Assembly (NCBI RefSeq): GCF_010389155.1
Contig: NC_057766.1
Coordinates: 41,115,516-41,179,515 of the forward strand
Source of the DNA: Erigeron canadensis
Taxonomy: Eukaryota; Streptophyta; Magnoliopsida; Asterales; Asteraceae
Direction: 5' to 3'
DNA length: 64,000 bases
Shown: piece by piece, positions 22,818 through 36,069 of the stretch
Numbering within the stretch: the stretch's first letter is position 1
Layout of the letters: every line of letters begins with the position of its first letter
The notes under the pieces: generated by a model
What the model saw: the letters and a program-made list of their open reading frames with translations, nothing else
Told to the model about the DNA's origin: nothing
Databases searched by the model: none
Translations under genes and position numbers: made by a program

Positions 22818-24360
22818 TTGTTAAACGTCTACAACGCAACTGGTGTCTCCCAAAAACATCATTTGTGACTTTTGTAATATATATATTTACGTTGTATTAA
22901 AGGGAAATTTGATATATTTAATTGATAGGATAAAGACACATGGCAAAATCAATAAAGATTAAAAAAGAAAAAATAGTTAATCCATGTTCCAACTATTAAA
23001 AAGGATTAGATATACTTTTACACACATTTTTTAAGCTAACCTATCATTATTGCTCATATTAAATTAACGTCTAACTAAATCTGAGTCTGACTCTATGTTT
23101 ATTTCTTCAAAACATAATCACAAATTCACAACATCTATGCTTCCTGATCATACAATTGTTATCACAAGGTCTTTGTTTTGGGGCCTCCACAATCTCCTCA
23201 AAAGTGTCCATACCAATTCTTAAGCCTATGCATTATCCCTATCTTTGAATGTTTATCGGGTCTAATTTTTGAACTGCACGTAATTGTGGACAAGAAAAAG
23301 GCAGAATCACTGTGAATTCTGGGGGATGGTGAAGATTTTGGTCAAAAGGATGATCACAAACAGATCACTGAACAAGTGTCCATATTTTTAGATAACCACT
23401 AAACAATTTTCTATATTGATAGATACCCAATAAACAAGTTTCAGTCTTTTCACATACCCACTAACCAAATTTCAGTCTCTTCATATACCCACTAATCGTG
23501 TTACGCGATATACGTTCTCTTATGGTCTTATGTTGGCAGGACGGATAAGGCGAGAATGGCGATTGAAGCCATTTAATGAGACTTACCAAGCTCCTCAAAC
23601 AGAAGAAACAGTTCTGTCCCTACCGAGCTTCACATACTTGTTGACAACATATATATGGCTTGTCGCCTTGTCTTGTCATAGCTGAAACTTGTTCGTACCA
23701 ATTCTTGAGCTTCTGCATTATCCCGATATTTTGAATGTTTTTTGGGCCTAATTTGCAGATAACCGAATGTTTTTCTGAGGAATTTCCAGACAGTTTTCAA
23801 CTGGTGATTATTCCTAATTACTCCCTACATTTTACAAATGGTGGGCCTTAAATTTTTTTCTTTTCCTTTTTCCAGATTTAAAATAATTGAGCTTTTTGAA
23901 TGCCTTTTTAAGGTAATAATGCGATATGATAATTGACAGCCCAAATTACGTTTTTGATTCAAGGGCAATGCTAACTCGGTAATTTGCACTCGTATTACAT
24001 AAAGTAGATTATTTAACACAGTTATCATTGTCACATATTTTTTTATTGCTAAACTCAATGCTTGAACTTATACTCTAAATCTCGTTAAAACCTCCCTCAT
24101 GATGCACTCATGCTACCAAAGAATTAATAGAAAATTACACACATTTTCAATAAAGTAATACAGTAACAATTGTGTAACATTAAGATGTACTTGCAGCACC
24201 CCTTTTTATGTTTTCTTCAATCCTGTAAGAGAAGCGTATACATGATCAAGGATTTGATCTGAAGCAAATTGATACATGTAATTATGGTTAAATGACATAT
24301 ATTGAACCATATATGTGATGTAGATATGACGATTTTATAGGAGAGATTATACGGCACCTC
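22818..24360. other. Intergenic DNA between convergent kinases
   Basis: Holds the 3' flanks of two convergent receptor kinases. 23127-23280 is homologous to 13108-13215, and a related stretch recurs at about 23695-23760 (..TTCTGCATTATCCC..GAATGTTTTTTGGG), so a short flank segment is repeated locally. A triplet of ATACCCACTAA-type motifs lies at about 23420-23500. No gene is recognised. Confidence 0.5.
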
Positions 24361-27300
24361 TCACATATTTTGAAGCACATCTAAAATATGTTGCAACTCA
24401 TGGACAACAATTTCTATATTCATCCGCTGTGTTGGGGAGTCTAGAGAGCATGATACCCCAATCTTGATAGTTGAAGCCAAGCATTCCTCCATTTTCCTTG
24501 CATTTGCTTCCGTATTTTGCATATCAATTGCACTATCATCGATAATATCGATAACATGGTCTGGCAAGGCATCACACGCAAATTTATGAAGGCTAAAGCC
24601 TTCACTAAAGATGTCGTCCGTCGGTCTTTTCCCAGTCATTACCTCTAATAATAATATTCCAAAACTATAGACATCTCCATTACTTGTCATCTCACTTCCG
24701 ACACCATACTCTAAAAGTTATAACCATTATATTAATATACAATTAGCTAATAGTATATAAATGAATTTGAGCATTAATTAAAATACTACTTTACCTGGAG
24801 GTGCATAACCAATTGTTCCTTTAACCCCAGTTGAGATGTTTTGGTTTACATCTGTTCCAAGAAATCGAGCTAATCCAAAGTCTCCAACATGAGCAACCAT
24901 ATCATCATCAAGTAGAATGTTGCTAGGCTTCAAGTCTCCATGAACAACGGTCGGCAAGCAATGATTGTGAAGATAATCAATTGCTGATGCAATGTTGATA
25001 AAAATATTTATTTTCTGAAGAAAGTTGAGTCTAGATGCAATTGCCCTTGAATGCAACCAATCATGTAAACTACCATTGGGCATGAACTCGTATACTAAAG
25101 CCTTGAAATCATTCCCTTGGAAGTCTACACTTGAACATGAAGTGATTATTTTCAATAGATTTCGGTGTCGAATACTCCGCCATGCTTCACACTCTGATAA
25201 GAAGCTTTTATGAGCTCCTCGATTCTGAAGATGTAAAACCTTGACCGCTACAAATGAATCCTCTTGATCAAGAGTTCCTTTATAAACGGAACTGAACCCA
25301 CCCTTACCGATCAAATTGTTTTCAGAAAAGCCATCAGTAACCTTGAGAAGTTGATTGTAAGAAACTTTCAAAAATCGTTTCTCCAATGACGATAATTGAG
25401 ACACCTGGTCCTTTCTTTTCTTCTTACGTAAAATGAACACATAAGATAATAACCCGAAAAGAACGACTGAAATCAAGATGAATGAAATTAAAATGATCTT
25501 TACAAACAACGGAAGCCTTTTTTTATGTTTCTGCGCCTCTTTGCATTTTGGTAACCCAAAGTTAACCAAGCCACCACAAAGCCTATTATTGCCAAAAAAT
25601 GAGAATGCACTTGCATTGGCGAACACTCCTTTAATCGGCACTTCACCCTCAAAATTATTAAAGGATAGGTTCATATATTCCAACGAAAACTGTTCTAAAA
25701 ATTGAGGAATTTTTCCTAAAAAATTATTATTGGAAAGGTCAAGATGCACCACTCCTCTCAAGGAACTAAATGATGGTGGTATTATGCCTTGAAATAAATT
25801 TCTTTCGAGGGATATTGATGAAAGGCTAGTACAAGCACCAAGGCTACTAGGAATGCTGCCCGAAAGATTATTATAAGACAAATCTAGTTCGTTCAATGAT
25901 TTGAGATGTCCTACCTCAGGTGGAATCGAACCAGATAGACTGTTTTGGGAAAGATTTAATACTATGGTTAAAGATGAAAGTTGAAAAAGTTGTTTGGGAA
26001 TATTTCCACTTAGTTTATTGTCATCTAAAGACAACTGCAATATTTGAAGAAAATTTCCAAGGCTCGAAGGAATATTTCCTTCCAATCTATTGGAACTTAG
26101 CATAAGTTTAGTCAACAATGACAAATTACCGATTTCATCTGGAATTGGCCCTGAAAGTTGGTTATGATGTAGAGCAACAACTTGTAGGTTTTGAAGCTTA
26201 CCGATGGTAGAGGGAATTTTTCCGGTGAATTGGTTGTATTCTAAACTTAAAGTGCCCACATTAACTAGGTTACCTATACTTGAAGGAATTTCTCCATATA
26301 GCTTATTATCCGACAATTCTAGAGTTTGGAGTTGATCCGAAAGGTAACCTATTGATATTGGGAGAACTCCTTGAAACCTGCAATCATAAAGAGCCAATGT
26401 CTCTAACATGCTGCAGTTTTTTAAAGAATCAATAAACTTCATTTCGTCAGCTTCCCAACTTCCATAAAGGTTTACACCTAAAGATACGTTAACAAGATCT
26501 CTCATATTCCCAAAATCGACAGCCACCTTCCCGCTAAACTGGTTATAACTTATTTCAAGAAATTGTAATTTCGAACAGTTAGATATGGAGGGTGGTAGAA
26601 CACCAGTCATCTGATTACCCCTTAACTGAAAGTATACAAGATTAGGTAGCATCGACCCTATGGCTATAGGAATGCTACCTTGAATCTGGTTATTTGCCAC
26701 CGAAAAACGAGTTAGGAGTGTGTTGTTAAAAAGAGAGTCAGGGATGGTCCCATGCAGATTACAGGTACCGACATAAAACTCTCTTAAGTTTTTCCAACGA
26801 CCTAAGGTGTCTGGAATGCTCCCGCCAAATGAATTATTGGCAACAGAGAACACTTCCATTAATGTAATATTCCCCAAGAAAGGAGAGATTCCACCAGTTA
26901 AGTTGTTATAATTAATTGAAAGATAAGTTAGTTTCGAGAGGAAACTTATCTCCGTGGGTATGTTTCCAATTAGCTTATTATTACTTAATCGGATCTCTTC
27001 AAGATTAATGCAACCAGACAAGTTAGTTGGAATGATTCCATATAATTTATTTCGGAACAAAGCGAGTACACGTAACCTGGATAGATGACCAAGCTCATTG
27101 GGGATGCTTCCTTCAAAGCTGTTGTTCCCGAGCCTTAACTCATAAAGGAAACTGAGGTTTCCTAAATGAGGAGACAAGGAGCCTGTCAAGCCTTGTGATG
27201 TCAGGTTCACAATGGTCACCCTTTGGTGTTTCTTACCACATGAAATGCCACTCCAATCACAGAAATGCAATGAAGTGTTCCATGAGCTTAGAACCCCATT

Positions 27301-27474
27301 TGGGTCTAGTGTGATCATTGACTTGAATGATAACAATGCAAGTGTATCGGTCTCGTTTCCATTGTCAGAAACTGAGATGGTGATGGTGTTCAGAAATATA
27401 ACAAGACCAACAGTACATAAGAAGGATGTATGAAAGAATGATGACAAGCAAATTATTGGTTGACTGGACTTCAT
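24361..27474 (-). CDS. LRR receptor-like serine/threonine kinase, LRR-XII, non-RD (intact)
   Basis: Exons 27474-24795 and 24710-24361 on the - strand encode 1009 aa. The intron 24794-24711 (84 nt) has GT/AG ends and the same phase and position as in the other cluster members. Residues 1-36 give a signal peptide; Cys cap C72/C79; about 22 LRRs; a membrane segment near 660-682 followed by RKKKRK. The kinase has [12 protein letters not shown] (about 723), VAVK (about 745), HGDLKPSN (about 843) and DFG (about 865). HGD in the catalytic loop places it among non-RD kinases, typical of immune receptors. No lesion is seen. The start is the first ATG before a good signal peptide. The upstream region has several W-box cores. 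It shares a stretch of about 540 bp of upstream DNA with 50670-51197. Confidence 0.95.
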
Positions 27475-27517
27475 TATTACAACTAACTAAACTGATGATA
27501 TCAGGGTCATATGGGTT

Positions 27518-27530
27518 GTGGGCATTTTAT
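27518..27530 (-). promoter_or_regulatory. Possible TATA box of the kinase at 24361-27474
   Basis: The - strand reads TTATAAAATG about 50 bp before the start codon. Composition fits a TATA element, though the leader would be very short. Confidence 0.35.
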
Positions 27531-27649
27531 AAGCAAAATGAAAAATATTTTTTGATGCATATTTTTAACGGCGGCTTTTTTTCTTATACTATTATAAACT
27601 TAGGCATTAATATATTTGAATTATGTTTGTTAGATGTTCTGTATTCAAT

Positions 27650-27773
27650 AGTCAACATTAAATAGTCAACTCAAAACCATCTCTAATCTCTATCATTAAT
27701 CTTTACCCTCTAATATTCTCTAACATATAATAATAGCCTTAAAATTATTCAGATGTCAACATTAAATAGTCAA
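27650..27773 (-). promoter_or_regulatory. W-box cluster upstream of the kinase at 24361-27474
   Basis: Three TTGACT cores on the - strand (27650-27655, 27664-27669, 27768-27773) plus a TTGACA between them, in repeats of the type AGTCAACATTAAAT. W-boxes (TTGACC/T) are bound by WRKY factors in defence promoters. The motif count is what I see; the regulatory role is inference. Confidence 0.45.
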
Positions 27774-28262
27774 CATTAAATAGATATTGATGTCATTCAA
27801 AAAATTGTTTATAGCCTTAAAATTATTTTGATGGGATCGATCTCATGCCGGCAATATTGACCCAAATCCTAAATATTGGGTGATTTTGGGTCGTCAATCT
27901 GATTTTGTGGATCGCAAGGGATTCTTTGGAATTGCTACGTGGGTTGTTTTGGGCCGTATATAAATAGCTATATGTCTTGAACGGGTCATAATGGGTAATG
28001 AAGTCATGAAGTTGGGTGGCCGCAGTCTTAATTGTTGAAAAAAATACAACTTCGAAGTAAAACACTCAGGCAAATTGATTAATTAATATTGCATGCTCCC
28101 TACGTGTGTTAATTGTCAAAGTGACACTCAATTATTTTTGCATATTATAATTCCATAAAATGCTTTACATTTATTTTCATTTATATTATATAAATACTTT
28201 GAATATTAATATTATTTTCTTAATATCATATAAATAAAGTATATTAAACTTGATACATAATT
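27730..28262. repeat. Duplicated segment, copy 1 (partner 50680-51197)
   Basis: High similarity on the same strand to 50680-51197, continuing after a hAT insertion at 52374-52389. Both copies hold an 80-codon - strand ORF (27823-28065 and 50763-51005) without stops. Copy 1 lies upstream of the kinase at 24361-27474. It may be part of a larger segmental duplication or a dispersed repeat; no terminal structure was found. Confidence 0.75.
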
Positions 28263-30266
28263 TTCAATTTTATATTTTGTTTTATTAATTCAATTTAAAT
28301 TAAAAGTCACCTATTTTCTTATTAAAAACAAAAACTTTTTCAACGATTTATGAATGCATATCTTTTTAATTATTATTTTTAGTTAATTTACAAATCATCA
28401 AACTGTATCAAATTCCAAAAAAAAAAAAAATAACAAAACTCTATTTGTAATTAATAGAAACTGAGTTTTTTTCTTTTTTTGTTTTATACATCTCTCACCG
28501 AATCTTCCATTATACTAGTTATATATTATTATACATATTATATTATATACATAAAATATGGCATACGCACAACACCACATATTATGATTAACAAATACAT
28601 CATTTAAAAAATTCAATTCACAAACTTTTGAAAACTTCATTTAAATTTAAAATACACTGTTATTTCATTAAAATATTAACATTGTTTTCAATAAACAATA
28701 ACGATGATTAAGAATATACTCGTATATAATAAAGCTCATTTTTGAAATGATCCATTTTGACCCGCAACCATTTTGACCCGAACCGTTTTGACCCGTTTTC
28801 AAAATTACCCGTTGTGACCCGGACCCATTTTGACCCTACACCCAACCTGATCTGACCCGTACATTTTGCCACCTATTCTCATCATATATTTTAATTCTTC
28901 GCGTTCATCTTCACAATTCTCTTCTTCATCAATATACATGTTACAGAAATATTTGGAATCTGATTGTCAAAAACCACATTATAAGCCATCAAGTCTCAAA
29001 CTTACATATATTCATGAAAACAAAAAAAATCATAAAACAAAAGAGAAAATATAAAAGATAAAAGAAACTAAAAGTAACAAAATGAAAGAAGAAACATGCA
29101 TGGCTAAACCAAAACATAATAAATGTCACAATATAAAACAAAGGACAAAAAAAAAAAAACAAAATGAACCATAACTCAGGCCAAAGAAACCCAAAAACAC
29201 ATTTTGTTTATTTAATACAGTAGTTATTAAGCTATGTTTTAATTTCTTGTTAACTAGCATACCATTTAGAACTAAGTAGAACCACAATGAATCTTATGAA
29301 TATGCCACATAATATTAGAGTACTTGTTTAGTAGTTTATTTATTCGATTACCTTTTCCATTTATTCATCTATAACGGTTTTCTTTTCTTTTTTGTACTTT
29401 TTTGGAAATCAATTATATGTAATTCGAGAAGTCCAACTCCATTGATGGATTCCTATTAGTTTTCTTTAATTAGAATGGATGTTTTAGTAGCAGGTGTAGT
29501 ATATTACTTGATAACTCTTTGGTGCATTCAGTTACAATTGTTTTTGTCTGTTTGGCTACAAAGAATATGTGTTTCGCTTTTTCATTGAATAAATTTGATG
29601 GGTTTTTTTTGTGATCTTAATTAATAGATCTTGCTGTGATCTCCATCCTCATTGTAGACCTTGATTTTTCCATCTATGTATTGTAGAACCTTAAATTTGA
29701 TCACTTTGCGAACATGCACATGTTTTAGTTATAAGAAATTCAATAGCTTAATAATTAGGTTTGTAGTTAACTTTTGTACCGTTTATATAGAAGAAAACAT
29801 GAGATATCTAATAGTAAAATGACTACTTAAATAGCTTTGTTAGTGCCACGTATTGTGAACAAGTTCCATTAAGCTCTGTTTAATGTAAGGCAGAATGATT
29901 CAAACATGGCGAACACGATGTTTTCTTCTAGTATGATTGAACCCCAGTAAAATGGGTTATAATATCAAACTTCAGTAATTACACCAAATTGTGAAGGAAA
30001 AAACAACATTAAAATCTTGATTGTAACATCACTTCGTATTGCCAAACACTATAGTACCTGATGCACCATCTTCTTGTTGCGGAGTCTTTCAACTTGGAGG
30101 TGCAAATTTGTAGTGAAAATGAAATAAAATGAAATCATTAAGAGCCGAAACAAAACAAAGAGGAAATGCAAACTATGTATAGTCATATTTAATCAAACTA
30201 GTGATGCCAAGCTAACATGAAGTTTTTCTAGGTTGATAAGTAAAATGAGAGAACATGGTACCTCAA
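28263..30266. other. Intergenic DNA, including a GACCCG-rich stretch
   Basis: AT-rich with no supportable gene. At 28750-28862 about seven GACCCG/GACCCT motifs occur in a TTTTGACCCG-type degenerate repeat. Similar wording, in the inverse sense, fills 41330-42600. The rest contains poly-A tracts only. Confidence 0.45.
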
Positions 30267-33200
30267 TCAAATATGTTGAAGCGTGCACAAAATATGTTGC
30301 AACTCGATGATGACATTTTTTATGTCCATCCTCTGGCATGGGGAATCGACAGAGCATGATACACCAATCTTGACTGTTGAAGCCAGACATTCCTCTATTT
30401 TCATTGCATTTGCTGGCATACTTTTCATAGGAATTGCATCCTCTTGATGAAACTTTAGAAGCTCCTCATCAATAATATCATTTACATGGTCCGGCAAGGC
30501 CATGTAAGCAAATTTATGAAGGTTAAAGTCTTCGTTAAACATGTCATCTATCGGACTTTTCCCCGTCATTACCTCCAATAATAATATTCCGTAACTGTAG
30601 ACATCCCCACTATTTGTCATCTCATTCCCGAGACCATACTCTGAAACTTATAAGCATTCTTTCAAAAAAAATGGTATTACCATAAGTAAATATGGACATA
30701 TAGGAAGACATAAATTGAACTTACCTGGAGGAGCATAACCAATCGTTCCTCTAATCCCGACTGAGCTGTTTGGGTATGATTCTGTTCCAAGAAACCGAGT
30801 TAAGCCAAAGTCTCCAACATGGGCCACCATATCATCGTCAAGTAGAACGTTGCTAGGCTTTAAGTCACCATGGACAATGGTGGTTAAGGAGTAATTGTGA
30901 AGATAATCAAGTGCGTTTGCGACATCAACGAGGATATTTATTCTTGTAAGAATGTTCAGCTTGGATATACTTGCACTTGAATGCAACCAGTCATGTAAAC
31001 TCCCATTGCACATGAACTCATATACCAAAGCCTTGAAATCATTTCCCTTGAAATCAATACCTGAACATGAAGTTATGATCTTCAATATATTTCGGTGTCG
31101 AATATTCTGCCATGCTTCACACTCCGCTATAAAGCTTCTATGAGCTCCTCGGTTTTGGAGATGCAGAACTTTGATTGCAACAGGTTTGTCATATTGATCC
31201 AGGGTTCCTTTGTAGACAGAACTGAACCCACCCGTTCCAATCAAATTCGTTTTAGAAAAACCATCGGTTGCCTTGAAAAGTTCACTGTATGAAAGTCTCA
31301 AAATTCGATTTTCGTTCATTGATGGGTGACAAAGTTGGCCCTTGCTTCTCTTTTTAAACCAGACATACATTAAACACAATATGACGAAGATTGGAGACAA
31401 AATCAGTATAAATATTAAGAACAATGGGAACCTTCTCTTGTGTTTCTCTGCCTCCTTGCACTTTGGTAACCCAAGTTCAACCAAGCCACCGCAAAGCTTG
31501 TTATTCCCTGAACACGAGAATGAACTTGCATTGGAGAACACTCCTAGGACTGGTACCTTACCCTCAAAATCATTATAGGATAGGTTCATTAACTGTAAAG
31601 CAAGTTGTTCCAGGAAGAGGGGAATGGGACCTGATAGGTTATTTTGAGATAGATCGAGTACCTCCAATCCTCTCAAGGAACTTAATGAAGTTGGTATAAT
31701 GCCTTGAAACAAGTTTCCTTTAAGAGATAAAGTTGAAAGGCTAGCACAACCACCAAGGCTACTCGGAATGTTTCCAGACAAATTATTATAGGATAAATCC
31801 AAGGTAGACAACATTGTGAGGTCTCCGACCTCAGTTGGAAGTGAACCACTTAGGTTGTTATGAGAAAGAACTAATTCCATCGATAGAGATGAAAGTTGAA
31901 GTAGCTGTTTAGGTATGGTGCCGCTAAGTTTGTTACGATAAAGGTACAACTTCAATAGATTACGACAATTCCCCAAGCTTGATGGAATATTCCCTTCCAA
32001 TCTGTTGGAATCTAAATAAAGTTCATTCAGCAATGATAAGTTCCCTATGGTGTCTGGAATCTGCCCTGAAAATTGGTTTTGAAATAGACTCACAATTTGT
32101 AGCTTTTGAAGCATACCAATGGTAGAGGGGATTTTTTCTGTGAATTGGTTTTTACCTACTTGTAAAAACTCCAGCCCAACTAGAGTGCCTATAGTAGAAG
32201 GGAGGTTTCCATACAGTTGGTTTTCTGCTAAAAACAGATACCGAAGTTCTTGAGAAAGATTACCGATTGAATTGGGGACGACTCCTTGAAACTTGCACTC
32301 ACCAAGATCCAACACTTGTAATCTGCTGCAGTTTGTCAGGGAATCGATAAAATTCATCTCATAATCTTTTCCACGTCCATAGATGTTGTTACTGAATAAG
32401 GCTATGAAACTAATATCTACTAGTTTTGTAAAGTCGATCATTAGCTCCCCCCAAAAATTGTTGGTACCCATTTCAAGAAGTACTAATTTTGAACAATTAG
32501 ATATCCACGGAGGGATATGCCCACTTAGCTGGTTATCTCGGAGTTGAAGTCTGAATAGATGAGGTAACGTTGCACCTATGGCTTGGGGGAGACTACCTGT
32601 AAGCTGATTATCGGGCAAAGTAAAATTAACCAGGAGGGAGAGGTTAAAAATGGATTCTGGAATGGTTCCATATAAGTTACAACCACCACAGTGAAATACT
32701 CTTAAGTTTTTCAAATGGCCTAAGGTGTCTGGAATTATCCCACCCAACGGATTTCCGGCAGCAGAGAATTCATCCAGTGATGTCATGTTCCCCAAGAAAC
32801 GTGGGATTCCACCTGTAAAGTTATTTTCTTCAACTACTAACAAAAGTAATTTGGAGAGGAAACTTAAATCCATGGGTATGCTTCCAACTAGCCTATTATT
32901 ACCAAGATTGAGGTAACGTAGCCTGGATAGATGACCGAGCTCGTGAGGGACGGTTCCTTCCAAGCTGTTGTTCCAAAGTGATAAATCACGAAGGAAGCTG
33001 AGGTTCCCTAAGTGAGGAGACAAAGAACCTTCCAGGCCTTGCGACTCCAGTTGTATAACAGTCACTCGTCTGTGCCTCTTCCCACATGAAACACCGCTCC
33101 ATTCACATAGATGAAAGGAAGAGTTCCATGAGGTTAGAGACCCAAATGGATTGTGAGTGATCATCGACTTGAACGACAACAAAGCCTGATAATCGGTCTC

Positions 33201-33314
33201 CTCGTTATAGGAAGCCGAGATGGTTATGGTAGCCAGAAATATCACAAGAGCATAAGAAAGGAAAGTGATATGCGAGTAAGATGATAAGCAAACTATTGAT
33301 TGCCTTGACTTCAT
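30267..33314 (-). CDS. LRR receptor-like serine/threonine kinase, LRR-XII, non-RD (intact)
   Basis: Exons 33314-30725 and 30640-30267 encode 987 aa; the intron 30724-30641 (84 nt) has GT/AG ends in phase 1. It begins [10 protein letters not shown], like its neighbour at 27474 (MKSSQPIICL), showing tandem origin. Signal peptide 1-34; Cys cap C70/C77; roughly 21 LRRs; a membrane segment near 630-652. The kinase has [24 protein letters not shown] (about 814) and DFGLTRF (about 835). HGD again marks a non-RD kinase. The intracellular part is close to the 24361 gene while the LRR surface differs more, which would fit different ligands. No inactivating change is seen. Confidence 0.95.
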
Positions 33315-33449
33315 TTTTGGAGTTTTAATTAGATCACACTGATATATAATCTATCGCTCTCTTTTTATGCTGGAGCTTTTGCATGTTGTTGCAAGTGACA
33401 TGCAATGCCATATTAATTCCCATCCACGTATTCGGTATTCCTATTCACC

Positions 33450-33462
33450 TTGACCAAGTCAA
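33450..33462. promoter_or_regulatory. Inverted W-box pair upstream of the kinase at 30267-33314
   Basis: TTGACCAAGTCAA, about 140 bp before the start codon: two W-box cores head to head. A further TTGAC core lies at about 33468. It suggests WRKY control, by analogy with other defence receptors. Confidence 0.45.
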
Positions 33463-35093
33463 ATTGATTGACGTTTGGTGTTTTGCTCTAATTAAGCGTA
33501 TGGTACGTAAAACTTTATGAAAAGTACTAATAACAAAGTTAATTTGATCATTAAAAAAAAAACTCGTAATAGAGTAATAAAGAAGAAGACGACAAGGCGT
33601 CATAGTGTATTAACGAGAATATCATCCAAAATTGTTTACTTTGACCAAAGAAATGATCAACAAATACGTACTCATCCATTACAACTTACAACCATCATCA
33701 TATATATATATATATGGATTATGGAACATCTGATTCAGATACATTAATTAATGGGATGCGTTCCAACTACTTGTCTTTAATACAATGGACTGATTCTTCA
33801 AAAAATTGAGACCACTGATTTATAGCAAAACTATTTTCAGAAAGAGGAATTTATTATATGTTTTTTGGATTAAGTTTTCAATTATTGGGTATCATTATTA
33901 ACAGTGTGATAACTTATTAGAAACAACAATGCAATCATACAGTAGATATTTAGTTACCATAATTTTGTCTTGCGATAATATGTAGAGTTCGTTTAAAAAC
34001 AAAAACCGTACGTAGTTTACGTTATCTTCTAGTTTTTAACTGTGAAATTAAGAACGTGTGTGGTTGCAAAAGTTCCAAAATTGTGTTTAGTATTCCATAA
34101 ATATATGACAGTTCCCTTGAGTCCGCCACAAAGCTGGGCGTTGCCACTAGAACCCACTAGGGGCACTGTCCTAACGACCTCTTGACCCTGCGTATCTCTA
34201 TCTCTATATCTCTATAAAAGGTTATCAAAAAATACTCACATGGCGATCTCTAAGCCCACCACGTCAGTTTTCTTACGTGGCATCACGATATTGATCCGCT
34301 CGCCACATCAGCTTCCACATGAGCATCGTACCCGCCTACATCAGCATACTTGTATGATCAGTGTACAATTCACTTCAAAGGCTTCTAAGTGTCATTTGTA
34401 ATATGTGTAGTCTTCGCCCAACAAACCATATTGGTATGTTGGTGATTAATTTCTATTTCTTTTAGTACATATTCATTTTTAACACTAGAGCTTTTCTTCT
34501 TCCTATAAATGGCAAAATCTTTAATGTGAAATTGATGTTGACTATATTTCCAAATTCGTTTGCTAGATGTCTCCATTAATTTATACACAAAACACATATT
34601 GTAGCAATCACTTTTTTCTATTTATTCACCCGCTTAACAATAAATATAACAGATTGATTATATTTAATGTTATGTAACACAATTTTTCTTTTTTTGGTAT
34701 TATCTTAGTTTGTTTTAAACAATAAAATTAGCATAGCTAATACAAGATTTTAAGTTTGTGTCCATTACACAGGGACTTACGACGTTATCAATATTAAACG
34801 ATTTATTATAGTTTAAAACTTTGTATACTATTTAGTAACAAAATATTAATCTATATATTAAAACTTTGAGTTCATATTGAAATATTTATTTAAAATATGT
34901 CCATCAAAGTTGTTTACTTGACCTGTTTAGTAATATTTAAATATTACAAAATCTTAATATGTCCATTAAAGTTGTATATCATGACATATTTAGCAATATT
35001 TTAATATTACAAAATCATAATATTATAAAAATTATAATAGGTCACTATCATTTTATTTATTCTATCGTTACACATAGTGTATTAAATTTTTAT
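33463..35093. other. Intergenic DNA
   Basis: No gene supported. A (TA) microsatellite is at about 33693-33714. At 34110-34200 there is a more G/C-rich stretch with a CTCTATATCTCTATATCTC run, followed by ACGTGGC/CACGT motifs. Otherwise AT-rich. Confidence 0.4.
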
Positions 35094-35102
35094 TTTACAC
35101 TA

Positions 35103-36069
35103 GGGATAAGTGCCCAGAAATGCAGTCAACTAATGCTCAAAAGTTATTGTGTGCACGAACTCTAGGTCAGCTTTATTGTGTTCACGAAACTTGAAGTTTT
35201 GGTTATTGTGAATATAAAACGGGATTATGGCTATGTGGGACCAGTTACTTTCACATTGACCCGTTGGCTGCTTACGTGGCATGCACACAATAACTTTTTG
35301 GGATTAGTTTAAGCATATAATTAAAAAAAAAAACAGTTTGTTTTTTTTTTCAAACTGGTCAGAAACTGCAAATACTCGCCGGAAAACTTAAAAATCCGAT
35401 TAAACCTTCATTTCTTCGAATTAGACCACGAAATTCGCACCAAAATACTCAAAAATCAGCCACGAACAAACCCTCAACAAAAGTTAAACCGATTGAGACT
35501 CGCCAGAAAAATTAAAATCACCATAACTTTATTGTTTATTCGAGTTCGACTTGAAACCAACACCAAACTGCTCAAAATTGTTGTCCGAAACTCGAAGAAA
35601 CAACAAAGTTATGGTGATTTTAAATTTTCTGGCGAGTTGATGAATTATCCAGCAAGTCTCAATTGGTTTAACTTTTGCCGAGGGTTTGTTCGCGACTGAT
35701 TTTTGAGTATTTTGGTGCCAATTTCGTGGTCTAATTCGAATAAACGAAGGTTTAATCGGATTTTTAAGTTTTCCGGCGTATTTTTGGAGTTTCCGGCGAG
35801 TTTAAAAAAAATAATTTGTTTTTTTTAATTGTGTGCATAAACTAATCCCAAAAAGTTATTGTGTGCATAAACTAATCCCAAAAAGTTATTGTGTACATGT
35901 CACGTAAGCAGTCAACGTGAAAGTGGTGACCGGCTAACTTTTGACCCGGTCACTTTTGCATGCTATAGGACTATTGGACAAGTTTCCTGAATATAATAAA
36001 GCTGACCTAAAGTTTGTGCACACAATAACTTTTGAGCATTAGTTGACTGCATTTCTGAATACTTATCCC
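35103..36069. mobile_element. Long-TIR Mutator-like element (non-autonomous), second copy type
   Basis: 967 bp starting GGGATAAGT and ending ACTTATCCC, flanked by a perfect 9-bp duplication TTTACACTA (35094-35102 and 36070-36078). The inverted arms are about 350-400 bp and nearly meet. The centre (35490-35640) contains a further nested inverted repeat. No transposase. The inner arm module (CGCCGGAAAACTTAAAAATCC.., TTCTTCGAATTAGACC..) is shared with the element at 1239-2900, while the outer termini differ. A TTATTGTGTGCATAAACTAATCCCAA-like unit is tandemly doubled at 35832-35885. Confidence 0.78.

Noticed and set aside
27823..28065. 80-codon ORF conserved in two copies as a gene
   Set aside because: Two recent duplicates would keep a chance ORF; no domain, no good start context. 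Mentioned as a finding only.
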